Origin: Canna indica
Lineage: Eukaryota > Streptophyta > Magnoliopsida > Zingiberales > Cannaceae
Length of the DNA stretch: 64,000 nucleotides
Reading direction: 5' to 3'
NCBI GenBank assembly: GCA_034359265.1
Contig: CP136892.1
Span: 82,390,001 to 82,454,000 of the forward strand
The position numbers and the translations under genes were made by a program. The notes beneath the pieces are model-generated. The model was not told the DNA's origin. It worked only from the letters and a program-made list of their open reading frames with translations, and ran no database searches. Each line of letters begins with the position of its first letter. The stretch's first letter is position 1. Of the stretch, positions 21,558 through 33,581 are shown in pieces.

Positions 21558-23870
21558 TTATAAGTTCAAGATAAATTGGATCAACAATCGCGACAATATG
21601 GTCATACTTGCATCCAAAATCAAGTTATCATCTGGAATTCGGACTAACCCATAACCATCACCAAGATCACATATCTTTTCATCACCAATCGACAATATCC
21701 AATCCGAAAAACTTTCCAAACTATCTGTATTGTCATCGGAGTTATTTATAGTGGGACACATATTTTTCGTTAGCTCCAAAACTTCACAGTTGTCTCATAA
21801 GTAAGACGAATTAAGTGTAGCATTGACAATATTTTGTCGGTTTCGCTTATGAATGATAGATAAAATTTATCTGAAGTCTCCCCATATACAGTCTTACCTC
21901 TAAAAGAATTATCATTGTTGTTTGGATTTTTGAAACGCATAACATCACGCAATGTTCTATCAATTGCTTTAAAATAATATCTAAAATTAATAGAATCAGA
22001 CTATTAGATTTGTATTTAATGAAATTTAATAAATATATAAATTAAACAGATAACTGCATAATACTTATTCATTATTGGAGTTTCATCCCAAATAATTAAA
22101 CTTGTTCTGACCAATAAATCAGTCAGCGGAGAACCTTATTTAATATTGCAAGTATAACTCTCATCCAGATTAAGAGAGATTGCAAATTGAGAATGTGTTA
22201 TTTTTCCACCATGTAATAGTAAAGATGTTATCCCACTGAACGCAACTATTAAAATAATTTTACCTTCGGACCGAAGTGCATATGCAAGAGTTACCAAATA
22301 TATATCTTTCTGATTCCACCATAACCGTAGACAAAAAACACCTCCCTTTTTTCTTTTAACATCATCTAATATTTTATCATAAATTTGTCTATGTTCCGAA
22401 GTTAGGTGTTGAACTTCTTCTTTATTTTCCTATGTTAATCTCCTCTGATTGTAGCGCGACTCCCCAGCAATTAAGCGATTGTTAATGTTTGTAGATGCTC
22501 CTAGAAGATGATTTTGGCATTATAGGAAAGTCATTCAAACTCTTACCACATGCTCGTAGAATTAAATCAATTTTCTTTAAACAATCATCTTTGAGTTCAT
22601 AATCAGTAATGACAATATCTGAAATTAAAAAATATATATATATTTAACATATTAATTGATAAGAAAAAATAATATATCATGAAACATACTAATAATATAT
22701 ATATATAACAGAGATATAGCTTTCGTACCTTCCGTTGTAACACTTGTTTTAACAAATAAGGTAGGTCTTCGATCAGTTAATAATTTTCAAGTATCCTCTC
22801 AAACGAATTTTAGTCTAGACATCGAGTTTGATAATAATAATGTAGCAAACAATTTTGAATTTTATAAGAGAAAAATATGATTCTCATGCACTTGCTTCTT
22901 TAATTGCATCTACATAATTTTTGTTATCGTCAATTAACCCTAAAGTATAGCATGTATATGTGAAAGTTGGGTAAACTTTACCATTGACAATTATAATATC
23001 CTCGAAAGATATGGACCCCTGACCACGTTCAATAAAATTTTCAAATAGTATAGCTCACTCATTTCTGAGAGAACAAATTAAGAATATTCTTTCTATCGAA
23101 AATTGTCTTGTCTCTTTTCAAGTCCAACGTCTAATGTCTTGTTTTCATGCAAACAACAAAGAAAATTCAACACATGTTAAGCTTATTGCCTTTGAGAAAT
23201 TTTTGTTAGCTTCAAACCAAGCTAAAAATTGAGATTCATTAATTGTAGGTTGATTTCCCACTTCAGATATTGGATCGTCATCATTGAAAACTATAGTGTG
23301 TTTATTTGGAAAATGAAACGACAATCGTTGCATAGATGGATATTTGTAATGAATATCAAAATTGAAAATTCTCCAGATCACTTCACACGATGAGATATAC
23401 CTACAATCATAAAACATTTTGATCTCATCAACAGGAGCTTGTATTTCAGACTGTGGTGCTGAGTCAGAAAATGTGGCAATGACACGATCATGACCTTTAT
23501 TCATATTTTAAAAAAAATATTTAATTGATCTCGATTTGTTACAACATTCGATATTAATGTGTGCACCATATTTCAACAACAGATATCTATTATGAGGGAC
23601 AACAAAATAGTTGTCCAAATCAATCTTACGATTTTTAATTGTTCAGCCATTATCTCTTATTTCTATAAATTGGATATCCACCCCTCGAGGATATCTATCT
23701 ACAAAGTTATTTGGAAAATGTCGTATACATCTACCATCTTGCACGCAATGAGAATTTTTTTGTGTAGCACCACACGGGTCATCCATTATTAAATCCATGA
23801 CTGATTCATAGCAATGAGGATCGATCAGTCGATTTCAAAGAGACACTCGCTGACCCTTTTGGTGGTTTTT
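21558..23870 (-). pseudogene. Helitron Rep/helicase (PIF1-like) remnant
   Basis: The domain order on the minus strand fits plant Helitrons. 23870-23560 gives the Cys-rich block (IDGPCGATQKNSHC) and PYNPYLL-like [19 protein letters not shown]. 23504-23145 gives EIKMFYDCRYISSCEVIWRI and ERLSFH-type motifs. 23110-22880 gives SFEDIIIVNGKVYPTFTYTC. 22420-22080 gives the helicase part, GVFFVYGYGG (the Walker A region is decayed) and IIWDETPIMNK. 21779-21558 gives FSDWILSIGDE and IPDDNLIL. Many stops and frameshifts are present, so it is not functional. The whole lies on the strand predicted by the Helitron termini. Confidence 0.82.
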
Positions 23871-25215
23871 AAATTTTTCTTTTTTCTTCTCCAGATTCTT
23901 CTAGGACCGCCCTTGGTATGCTACCTCTCCACTTTCAATGTTATTTGGAATTTGTATGAGAGAATTTAAAGAAATATGATATATGAAGATAGATATAGAG
24001 TTAAAAAGATAGGATATTGGAACTTGATCTGCTACATCTACACCTATATATTGTGTATATATTAACAAATATTTAACTAAAATTTAAAACAAATTAAATA
24101 ATACAATAAATAGATAAATAATTAATTATTTCATATTTTTATAAAATAATAATTTTATGACAGTTTAATAATATTTTTATAAGATATATATTATCTACGA
24201 TATATATAGGCAACATATTGTATGTTTTCTAGAGGTTTGAGATTCAAATCATAGTATGGTCACCTATTGTGACTTTCTATCTTTGTAAATATATGTATAT
24301 ATATATAGACATAGTCGTATTTCTTACCATCCGTATTTTGATGAAATAATATTTTTATGATATTTTAATAATATTTTTTTAAAATAGATTTGTTTGATAA
24401 TTTGTCAGTATTTTCTAAGATATATTGTATAGATATTAAAAATAATAAAATAAAATATTGCACATTTTAATAAATCTAATAAAGAGAAACATGATTAAAT
24501 TATTTGTATTTTCTATAAAATAATATATTTCTAAAATAATTTAATCATGTCATCATAAGATATATTATGAATAAGGAGAGGCTAAAATATATTCAGGTTA
24601 ATTTGATGGTGTATACAAATAAATTTTTCGCAATTAAATCATTATTATTTTTATAAAATAACATATTTCTAAATCAAATTTAATTTTGATATAAAAAATA
24701 CAACATAAATAATGTTATAAATTTAATTTTATAATAAATCCAATTTTTTATGCTTAGTTGTTATACGCATAGTTGAGAATTTATTTTTATGATTAATATA
24801 TGTTTTAAGTATTTGTTACTATATGTAATCATATTTTGATAAAATAATATTTTTATCAGCTTTATTAATTGATCCCTATAGTTGTTTCTTAAATTTAATC
24901 TCTCTTTTGATATTTAATTTTTAAACAATATACTCTTAATCAGTTCTACTGCTATTTTTGAATTTATTTTTTTTTCGAAAAAAACCATTTCTCCCTTTTA
25001 ATTAAATACCCCTTTTTTCTCCTCTAATTAAATGTGATTTAATTAAATATCATCATCTCTCTACCTAAGGAAATATATGAGCTTGTTACTAATGCACTAT
25101 TTAATGTTTTTGTATTGCTAAATATGAATAGTATAAATTGCCACTTGGCATAGTTCTTATCATGACACTTGGCATGATAAGAATGCTAGAGTGCTTTCTT
25201 TTATATATATATAAA

Positions 25216-25830
25216 TATGTTTAGACCCTAGAATGAAAATTGATGATTTAAATATATTGTTAGATGATTATTATAAGAATATGGAATTAGATAATGTTAA
25301 AGAAAAAAAATATAGAATTTTAAATTTATTGAATTCTATGTTTGTATTTTACGCTTCAAAATTTGGTGATACAATTACAAATAAGATAACATCTTCTTCT
25401 TCTAGATTAAGAGATGATAGTGGAAATAATATTAATTCTCAACTTGGTTGTAGGATAAAAAAAACTAAATCTACTAATTTCAATGAATTAGCTTTATTTC
25501 TAGATCATAATCAATAGATGGTAATGAGATTTTAGCATAGTGAAAAAAATAAAAAAATGTGTATCCTATTGTTTCCATCATGGCACGTGATATACTAACT
25601 GTTCCTGTGTCTACAGTAGCTTCCGAGTCTTGTTTTAGTACATAAAATAAAATTCTCAAGAAAGGAACTGAATGAGTGCATGAATGGTTGAAATGTGAAT
25701 TTGCTTAAAAGATTTGTTGGATGCTGAAGATAAATTACAAGATAAGGGAGGACACAACACTTCATCATCGGGAGAGGAGGAAGCTCAAACAAGCGAAGTT
25801 GGTGCTGCTGGTCCAAGTACAAGTTAAATC
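25216..25830 (+). pseudogene. hAT transposase, 3' part with dimerisation region
   Basis: It resumes at LDPRMKIDDLNILLDDYYKN and stays open to a stop at 25515. A further stretch at 25578-25700 reads MARDILTVPVSTVASESCFS, the hallmark of the hATC dimerisation domain, followed by stops. It is co-linear with 19692-21074. The reading frames of the two halves match if the Helitron is taken out at 21075-25215. Confidence 0.85.
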
Positions 25831-26289
25831 ATTGGGAACTACGGGTGATTAAAAATATAAAAAGAACTACGTAGACATGATCCTTCTATAGTTTAATCAT
25901 TAGGGAGTACAAGTTTAACTATAGAAGGTACGTAGGCAACCTTTTATGGTGCGGTTTATTATAATATTAAAATAATATTTTATCATTTCATGAATATTTT
26001 TGTATTAAAGATAAATAAAAAATTAATTATAATTTTATTTTTTAAAAAAAATCTTTTTATTAATTTGTACTGCTTTACATATAAAAAATGTGTTAAAAAA
26101 TAGGTAATAAAGCTTAGTACAATGATTAAGCTATCTCAAATAAAATTAGAGGTTCAAGTTTTAAACTCACCCCTAGCCATTAATTTTCAAAATTAAATTT
26201 TAAATATTTAAATATTCGGGCTGGCCCGAGCACGAATGGGCAGGCTCAGGCAGGCTGGGCCCAAGCACGGGCCATTGCCACCTCTACCC

Positions 26290-26870
26290 ACGCCTCATCC
26301 CGCGCTCCGATGGAGAATATCCTTGAAAAGCCTCTTGCAGTAACCTTCCCAAGCATTCTTCACCTGGGCCGAAATGGAGGGATCCCAAGTATAGCAAGCC
26401 TACAAAAAGAAAATAAATTATGTAATACAATTATTTTAAATATTAATACAATTAACTAAAAAATTAATAAACTGCGTACCTCGAACTCAGACCATAGTAA
26501 AGATCGAGAATGCTCCGACACATGGGTCCATGAACGCCATAACTCCTCAAAAAAACTCTTGATAATAGCAATGATGTTGCGAGCAACGTCGTCTTGCTCG
26601 AATCTACAACTCAAGTATAACAACATAAGTAGTAATTAATTAATTAACAATCATAAAAAATAAATTTTTATACTTACTTTAGACCATGCAGCGATATGAG
26701 CTAACGCTGGTCGGCCGATGATGGTACATGAGCCCCTCGATTAAGCCCGCAAGGACTACGACGACCTCGAGCTTCCGGGGCCGGTGGTGGTGGTGGTGGC
26801 GACACTATGGCGGACGTCGAAGGTCCTGATGCCACAATTGCTGCTGGTGGTGGTGGCAATTATTAAATAA
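26290..26870 (-). pseudogene. CACTA ORF1 (Transposase_24), 5' part
   Basis: The minus strand reads a proline-rich N-terminus near 26860-26720, with a CCACCACCACC run coding PPPPP. FEQDDVARNIIAIIKSFFEE and LWRSWTHVSEHSRSLLWSEFE-like sequence follow at 26610-26480. 26400-26300 gives TWDPSISAQVKNAWEGYCKR. These are the expected early and middle parts of Transposase_24, in order, with small introns. The hAT insertion at 26286/19232 cuts the gene in the middle. Confidence 0.65.
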
Positions 26871-27480
26871 ATGCTGAATTGGAAGTACCCTATGATTTCT
26901 TCCAATTCTGACATGCTACAAGGTTAATAGCTGTAGACAGAAGAAGCTTTGAGCAATGAAGGTTCTCATTTTAGTAAAGTACATATTTAATTGCAGAATT
27001 AGCAGCTTCTAGTATTGCTTAAAATGATGTCAAGAAAAATTACAAAACTAAATTCTTAGAATTCTAAATCAATTCCAAGACCAGCAAATTGTCTAATTGA
27101 ATCACCCTGGCACAGATCAAGAAAACAATTTATGGAGAGCCTCATCCTTGTTAGTGAACTGAAGCCTTCACTAGAAAGGACTCAAGGTTTCAGAAGATTT
27201 GTGCAATCATTAAGTGTTGTGGGGCATGAAATCAGTGGCAGAGTGTCCTGCTAGCCTTGCTTTTTCAAGGACTTTATTTCTTAATTAGACTTATTCACTA
27301 ATCATTATGGCCTCTTTTGGAACTTACTGGAATTAATTACTGGAGAATCTAATCCTTCCTACTGTAAAAACTATGGGAAAACTAATATACATTTTCTTTT
27401 AAACTGTAAAAACATGGTAAAGTTTGAGTTTGGCAAAAGAAAACATAATTGGAGTCACATGTGTAGTCTCTTTAAACTAC
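26871..27480. other. Unassigned segment between ORF1 and the right end of the CACTA
   Basis: About 600 bp of balanced composition without a long ORF and without CACTA subterminal motifs. It contrasts with both neighbours. It could be captured host sequence or the CACTA 5' region; nothing in it was recognised. Confidence 0.3.
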
Positions 27481-27728
27481 ATGTGCAAGTAGCGGTCGCA
27501 AAACGCGATCGCAACATGCTCGTTGTACCGTCGCTAAGGTTTCAACTTTGCGATGGCCACGCCGTGCGGTCGCCACACCGTTGCAAAGTGTCGCTTATGT
27601 GACAGCCGACGATGGCGGTCGCTTATGTGACAGCCGACGATGGCGGTCGCAGAACCGTCACAATCGGCGACGACTGCTCTGCCGTTGCAAAATGGCGGTC
27701 GCAGAAGCCCTAATTTCTAATAGTGAAC

Positions 27729-27957
27729 CTTCTCCGTCACGGCCTCTCGGCTCCTACACATGACGTTGCCACACCATGCTCCCTCACCTTCGCAACTTCA
27801 GTGCTTCACCCACTACCTGGCCACAATTGCATGGCCCACATGTTGTGATGAGGAGAGAAAACACAGTGAAAAAAACGATTTTAAAAAATCCAAACATCTG
27901 AAAATAGCGATCTACTTTTGTGATACTAAGGGATTCAGTAAGAAGGGAAGAACATAA
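27729..27957 (+). pseudogene. 3' part of the ORF split by the CACTA
   Basis: Continuation of the frame from 17825-17961. After the TSD the frame reads FSVTASRLLHMTLPHH and ends with a stop at 27955-27957. See the 5' part for the reasoning. No family recognised. Confidence 0.35.
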
Positions 27958-28132
27958 TTTATACCTCAAGCCGCTATTTGAAATTACCGCTTCAATCGCC
28001 GATCTGAGACGAACACGTGTATGTCCTCTAGTCCACACCAAGCGCCTCGTAACAACAATGGTATCGACCTCTCGAGCTCTTTGTGGCTCAACGGATAAGA
28101 TCTTCAACCCCGATCTCCGCCAAAGAGGGGAT

Positions 28133-28440
28133 TGTCATGCCCCAACTCAGAGTCACGTGACTGGCCAGGGTATATGTAAATACCCCGAAGCCTAACTTAT
28201 ACATACAATCACGCAGACATAATGATAAATGATAAATGTCATAAAATGGACCATATGCTCAATTAAATGTAAATATTTTAATCAAATGAGAATATAGACT
28301 CCAACAATTCAAACGAAACAACCCTATGCATGAAAAAGAAATGCTCAACAACTTGACTACAACTCCCTAAACTAGCCTGCTACGAGATCAACGGTGTCCT
28401 TTGCCCCTTCTAAAATCAAGGGTAGTTTAGGGAGTCGTGT
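28133..28440 (+). mobile_element. LTR fragment, TGTCAC family, left end
   Basis: Starts TGTCATGCCCCAACTCAGAG, with TCACGTGACTGGCCAGGG and CCCCGAAGCCTAAC as in the complete copies. Similarity fades by about 28440. No right end, so truncated. Confidence 0.6.
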
Positions 28441-29582
28441 GGTTTTAAAAATGTAACCTATATAATTAATGATGAATATTAATGATAATATCAATGATGA
28501 TTAAAAAAAATTAAAAGCAAAAAAATCCAATCTTAAAGTTTAGGTAAAATTGAACAAAAAAATGTTAGGGGGTAAATAAGCTCTGAAAAACTATAAGGGC
28601 AAATCAATACCTTCTCCGTTTTATAATTTCTGGAACAAATTATTCATTATACATTCAATTCTAAATAATGTGAATTAAATTGTATTTATGATATGACTAT
28701 TTACTAAATTGGTTTGATTTTGATTTAAATTAAATAAAATATAACCATAAGAATATTAATTATCTTGAGAATTTGAAATTTTAATTAAAAATCATTATTT
28801 ATTTTCTTGTGGTAATTTAATCAATTTGATATTTATAATATCTTGTGGGTAATAAATTTTCAATTATACAAATTAATTCATTATCTAAAAATTGCATTTT
28901 TTTTACATTTGGAAAAATATTGACCATAATGTACCATAAAAATATTAATTACCTTGCAATTTGAAATTAAAATTAAATATCATTGTAAATGTAGTATAAA
29001 ATTATTAATTACATTGAGAAATTGGCGATTCATTGATCTCTCGACCTTTTCTCATTAGTGTTATGCATTAACTTCATTTCTTGTTAATAGTGTTTTTGCT
29101 TATATGTACTTTGCTTCAATTGTTTAATTATTTAATTAAACAATTAGTGTTTAATTGTTTCACCTATGATGATGTTAATCAAATTTTTTCTTAGTTCTTT
29201 GAAATTTCATCAATCGTTAAAGGCATTTCTTTTCCTTTATCTTTTTGGTTTCTAATTATTGATATTATGTTCATATATTGATCTAACTTTTTTAAGTTTT
29301 ATTGTGACATTTTGTCCATTTTGTCTCATTAATGTTTTGATCTAAAGAGAGAATGCTCGAGTGTAGTTTGAGATGCTTCTATTTTTGGTTTGGTTCGATG
29401 TGAACCGAATAATGGACAACACTAAGGGGATCAATGGTAAAGTGTTATTTTGATCCTCGATTGCCTTCTTCATAACATGTCTTACCAAAATCTAAAGGAA
29501 ATAATATTAATCAGAATATTTTTCTAGTTAAAGATCTCATAAATGAAGATGAAAAGGAAGGAATGGAATGTAAATACAGCGC
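28441..29582. other. AT-rich intergenic sequence
   Basis: No ORF, inverted repeat or recognised element. Poly(A/T)-rich with long runs of TTAATT-type sequence. Confidence 0.5.
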
Positions 29583-30390
29583 AATGTGCTTTTGAGAAAA
29601 GTGATACAACTCTCATTCTAAGTCCACCTCTATCTAAATCAAATATTTAGGATCTTGCTGTTTGACACTATACGAAAGAGGGAGAAGACACTCTCAATTC
29701 TCGACATAATATATCAAGGCAACTGCTTTACCCTAGAGTCACAATTTCTAAAACCATTAAAAAGCTGAACTGGACCAAAATATAGAAACTACATCTAAAA
29801 CATAAGTTGCATATTTTTCTGTTCAAAATGTTGCATAACATTTTGCCTCTAGGACATGTTTTACAAAACTATTTTCCTTCAATAGTCAGGGTTTGTTGCT
29901 TATTTGGAGCGCAAGAAATGGTGGAGCATTTATATAGGTATGAACACCGAATCCTCCTTGTTTTTCCGTGAAGAGGAAAATTATAGTATCGCCACTGTCA
30001 GGACAAAGGTGTACTTTAGATTGATAAACCTTGACTTTTGTAGAAATTGTGTCTTGAGTCTCAAATGTAACATAATACAAACCACCTCCACCTCCATTTG
30101 CCTTAATAATTTTCACTTATTGCAGGCTTGTATAATTCTACATAATTACAAAACGGAAAAAAAAGTTTTGAAGTAATTCTTTCAATAAGATAAGTAAAGT
30201 AGGACAAATAATATTGTCTCAATAAAAAGATGAACCTTGTCATGGAATAAAATTTCAAACAGAAAATATATATGATGCTACATAGGGCAACCAACTATCA
30301 TCTTATGGTATAAAATTTCAGAGACAAAACATAGCTAATAGACCTTTTGATTATGAATTTTAAGAACATTTTTGACAGCCTTCTTGCAAT
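29583..30390 (-). pseudogene. Cystatin-like gene, copy C, 3' half
   Basis: The minus strand at 30116-29913 gives KIIKANGGGGGLYYVTFETQ and VKVYQSKVHLCPDSGDTIIF, the exon 3 equivalent of copy A, again with the five-glycine loop. Exon 2 is entered at about 30350-30390 and is cut by the solo LTR at 30391. The rest of exons 2 and 1 is at 33582-33905. The 3' flank matches copy A without the MITE and gives its empty site. Confidence 0.75.
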
Positions 30391-30555
30391 TGTCACGCCC
30401 CAACTCAGGATCACGTAACCGGCCAGGACATACGTGCCTATACCCCGAAGCCTAGACCATGCACATGCCAACATCATAAACAACAAGTAAATAATAGTTT
30501 TTAATAATAAAAGAATCAAAACAGATTTTCATTTCAAAATAACAATATTTTAAAT

Positions 30556-31023
30556 TAGGGGTGGCAAAACGGGCCGGCCCGCAGTTAACGGGCCAGGCCG
30601 GCCCGACACGATAAGGTAGCGTGCCGGCCCGGCCCGGCCCGCAAACTATTGCGGGCCGCCCGGCACGGCCCGCGAGCCCTCTTTTTAACTAAAAAATTTC
30701 TAAAAAAATTATAAAAAAAAAATTTAAAATATTTAAGAGACTAAATAAGCATCAAATATGATATTTCACATGAAAAACTCCATAGATTAACTTCACCTTC
30801 AATTTTAAAGCACTAAACAAGCCCTAATCTAGACTTCTTCTTCTTTTTTATATGTTTAGCGAGCCAAACGGGCCGGGCCGGCCCGATAAGAGCCGGCCCG
30901 CGTCGGCCCGCAATGTTATCGGGCCGGGCCGGCCCGGCCCGATAAGCTTATCGGGCCAAATTTTTCGGCCCGGCCCACAGTTATCGTGCTGTGCTCGTGC
31001 CGTGCCTATTTTTGCCGCACCTA
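30556..31023. mobile_element. Non-autonomous hAT element (MITE) nested in the solo LTR
   Basis: 468 bp with ends TAGGGGTGGCAAAA and TTTTTGCCGCACCTA. It has an 8-bp duplication TTTTAAAT at 30548-30555 and 31024-31031. The related LTR at 55931 is empty at the same place (GTTTTAAATACAT). The ends are rich in GGCCCGGCCC motifs. Confidence 0.93.
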
Positions 31024-31496
31024 TTTTAAATACATATCTCAAGTACGGAAATAAATCGAAAAGCAACAGTTCTTTTAATAAATAAAACTGAATAAAACGT
31101 GAATGTCCCCACGGGACTACAACTTCAAATACCAAAATAAAAGTGCATAACAACCTACTACAGACTCGACTATGACCCCTAACTAGGACTGCTATGAGAT
31201 CATGTGGCTCCTCTGCCCTCCACTTGCGCCAAGTTCTCCAGCCCACCTCACCGATCAGGCTCTGCAAAACAAAACAAAACAACGACAACAGATGAGTTCA
31301 AAGAACTCAGTGAGCAGTTTTACCAACCCTCACAAATCAACATCATAGATATAACAAGAATATGTATATCTCTACGGAGGCAATGTCACAAATGTGTGAC
31401 TAGCTACCAGGCCAACAGGCCATCCATGCCCTCAACATCTAGTTCTTCAAAGATGCGCATTAGGCCAAAGCCCTACCGTGCCCGAAGGCAACGTCA

Positions 31497-31915
31497 CCTA
31501 AAAATGTGCATCGGGTCGAGCCCTACCATGCCCAAAGGCAACATCACCATCACAGAGGTGCATCGGGTCAAAGCCCTACCATGCTCAAAGGCAACATCAC
31601 CATCAATGAGGTGCATCGGGTCGAATCCCTACCATACCTAGAGGCAACATCACTGTCAAGAGGTGCATCGAGTCGAATCCCTACCATGCCCAAAGGCAAC
31701 ATCACCATCAAGAGGTGCATCGGGTCGAATCTCTACCATGCCCAAAGGCAACATCACCATCAAGAGGTGCATTGGGTAGAATCTCTACCATGCCTAAAGG
31801 CAACATCACCATCGAGAGGTGCATCGGGTAGAATCCCTACCATGCCCAAAGGCAACATCACCATCAAGAGGTGCATCGGGTCGAATCCCTACCATGCCTA
31901 AAGGTAACCGCGCAC
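31497..31915. repeat. Minisatellite in LTR, 52-bp unit, about eight copies
   Basis: The unit runs GTGCATCGGGTCGAATCCCT, then ACCATGCCCAAAGGCAACAT, then CACCATCAAGAG. The period of 52 shifts frame each copy, so the array is open in several frames by repetition and not by selection. The homologous LTR at 55931 has the same array at 56515-56925. Confidence 0.92.
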
Positions 31916-33581
31916 ATATCAGGATAATCGGGGGCTCTCCGAACTTATTCAGCAGGTTGGGAATTTACATCCAACCACATGGGCGTAGCCCGTAACCCGG
32001 CTCCTAAATGAGCCACTCCGCCATTCCCAAGGATATGGCGCATCAAGACCTAAGTCAAGATTCTCCTACGGTGTCCTAAGGGTGTCCTTACTATGAAGCG
32101 TCTCAACACTTCAAACCCGACCCTTACCCCTTAGACCCGCAACGTCATGAACCCGTGTGGTTTTATTTCATGAATACATTGTAAGTTGGTTCATAACAGA
32201 TTATGCTCACCCTTAGACCCAATTTTAATTATAGAATTAAAATCTATATCATCTCAATTAGGGTTTTGTTTTAGAGTTTTATTTTAGGGTTTTGTTTTAG
32301 AGTTTTATTTTAGGGTTTTGTTCTGCCCAGAAGTGTTGTGTATACCCCGAATATACTCTTCAAAGTATGTCATATGTTTTCAAACTATGTTTTATGGTCA
32401 AAGCGATAGGTTACACGACTATAATCAGAGATCAAATCACATAATAACAGAGAAATCAAAAATCAGCCTAGATTCAATAAACAGCACATAAATTTCAGAA
32501 ACCTAAAATTTCCAACAAAACATGAAATAAAATCCGAATTTTGCAAAATTAAATTCCTAAATTTCTAACATCACATATTCAAGTCATCATGCCAATCATG
32601 CAATCAATCTCATAATTTTTACTAAATAAAAACTAGCACATATAACAAGAATTCCTTAATCAAGAATCAAGCATTAAGATCAAGAACCCCTTCTCAAGAA
32701 CCCTTAATTGTCATTATCAATATCTTAATCCTACCACATGATTTCTACCAAAATCACAGATTTAATCCTAAGAATGGAATCCACAATTCAAGAAACTAAA
32801 TTGGGAGAATAAATCATGATTTGCACATCAAGAAAACATGGCAAGAACTCGAAGAAAATCCTAGAACAAGGCATAAATACCGAGCCGTCACGAACGACTT
32901 CAAAAAATTCGATCAAAATCCCGAAGAGAGAGGGTAAACCACTCACCTTAATTTGGAAAAATATTAGAAAAGAAATCTCTGACGACGACCTCGAATCCGA
33001 CTTCAAAAGGCCGACGGCTCAACCCAAAAAAATAGCTCCAAGGGGAAAGAAGAGAGAGAGAGGAAGCAAACGGCTCGACTCAGCTCTAGGTGGCTGCGGC
33101 TCTAAGGAGAAAAGGGAAAGGGGGTTGACGGCTTGGCTTGGCGGCTAGCTCCCTTTCTCAACTTTTTAGATGGCTCCAAAATAGGAGCCATAAGCCATGA
33201 GGGAGATTTTTATACACCCTCCTCAACTCTAAGCCCTTACACCCTTAATTCACAACACACATCCACCTTAAGCCAAAACCAAAATCCGTTAACCCGATAG
33301 ACTTAAATAATTTAATTAATCTCATTCTAATAAATCACGAATAATTAATTAAATACTCATATGAATATAATTAGCAATTATGCGCACACAACACCAAATT
33401 AAATAGTCTCAACTACCCAAACCTAAAAATTTGTAAATTTATAAATTTATATTCTACTTACCTGAGCTCGCAAGCTCGCTCCGGACTATGAATCGACTCA
33501 ACTCGACCACGAACTAGTCCGCTAGGCTGGCAAATATACATAAAATGAAAAATAATAAATTTAAATATATGAGATATTACA

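Larger units (their letters stand above)
21075..25215 (-). mobile_element. Helitron inserted in the hAT transposase
   Basis: On the minus strand the 3' end is CTAG at 21078-21075, preceded by a GC-rich ACCGCGCATCCATGCCCAGG region resembling a Helitron terminal hairpin. The host base on that side is A. The 5' end is placed at 25215, where the minus strand reads TTTATATATATATAAAAG; the canonical TC start would have become TT. With these borders the hAT frame rejoins exactly in phase (..LT-IC-LDPRMK..). The length is 4,141 bp. It carries a decayed Rep/helicase gene. Confidence 0.8.
19232..26286 (+). mobile_element. hAT element, interrupted by a Helitron
   Basis: The ends are TAGAGGTGGCAAT and ATTGCCACCTCTA, with GGGCC/GGCCC-rich subterminal sequence. 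The flanks CTTGCGCC (19224-19231) and CCCACGCC (26287-26294) form an 8-bp duplication with three transition differences, consistent with age. It lies inside the ORF1 of the surrounding CACTA. Without the Helitron the element would be about 2.9 kb, a normal hAT size. It encodes a decayed transposase on the plus strand. Confidence 0.88.
17962..27725 (-). mobile_element. CACTA element, complete, with nested hAT and Helitron
   Basis: 9,764 bp. The left terminus is CACTACAAAAGAAAACG; the right terminus read inward is CACTATTAGAAATTAGGG. It is flanked by AAC at 17959-17961 and 27726-27728, the expected 3-bp duplication. Subterminal motifs of the TCGCAGAA/GCGACGG type fill 17975-18235 and 27490-27710 on both strands. 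The internal coding sequence (Transposase_24) is on the minus strand. The autonomous length is inflated by the nested hAT (19232-26286). No TnpD domain was found, so it depends on other elements for movement. Confidence 0.9.
30391..33581 (+). mobile_element. Solo LTR, TGTCAC family, 3.2 kb
   Basis: Starts TGTCACGCCCCAACTCAGGA and ends GAGATATTACA, so it has TG..CA termini. It is flanked by perfect 5-bp repeats GCAAT at 30386-30390 and 33582-33586. Copy A of the cystatin gene shows the unoccupied site. It contains a nested hAT MITE (30556-31023) and a 52-bp minisatellite. No gag or pol sequence lies between the ends, and no second LTR, so I read it as a solo LTR left by recombination. A large noncoding element without LTR structure is the alternative. 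Confidence 0.85.

Noticed and set aside
28055..28130. tRNA-like stretch (TGGCTCAACGGATAAG)
   Set aside because: No acceptor stem or TTCGA arm at the right spacing.
31204..31901. Overlapping ORFs with repeated MPKGNITI-type peptides
   Set aside because: Produced by the 52-bp LTR minisatellite; the frame shifts every unit and the same happens at 56515-56925.
31497..31915. CRISPR-like array
   Set aside because: Repeats are contiguous without unique spacers and lie inside a plant LTR.
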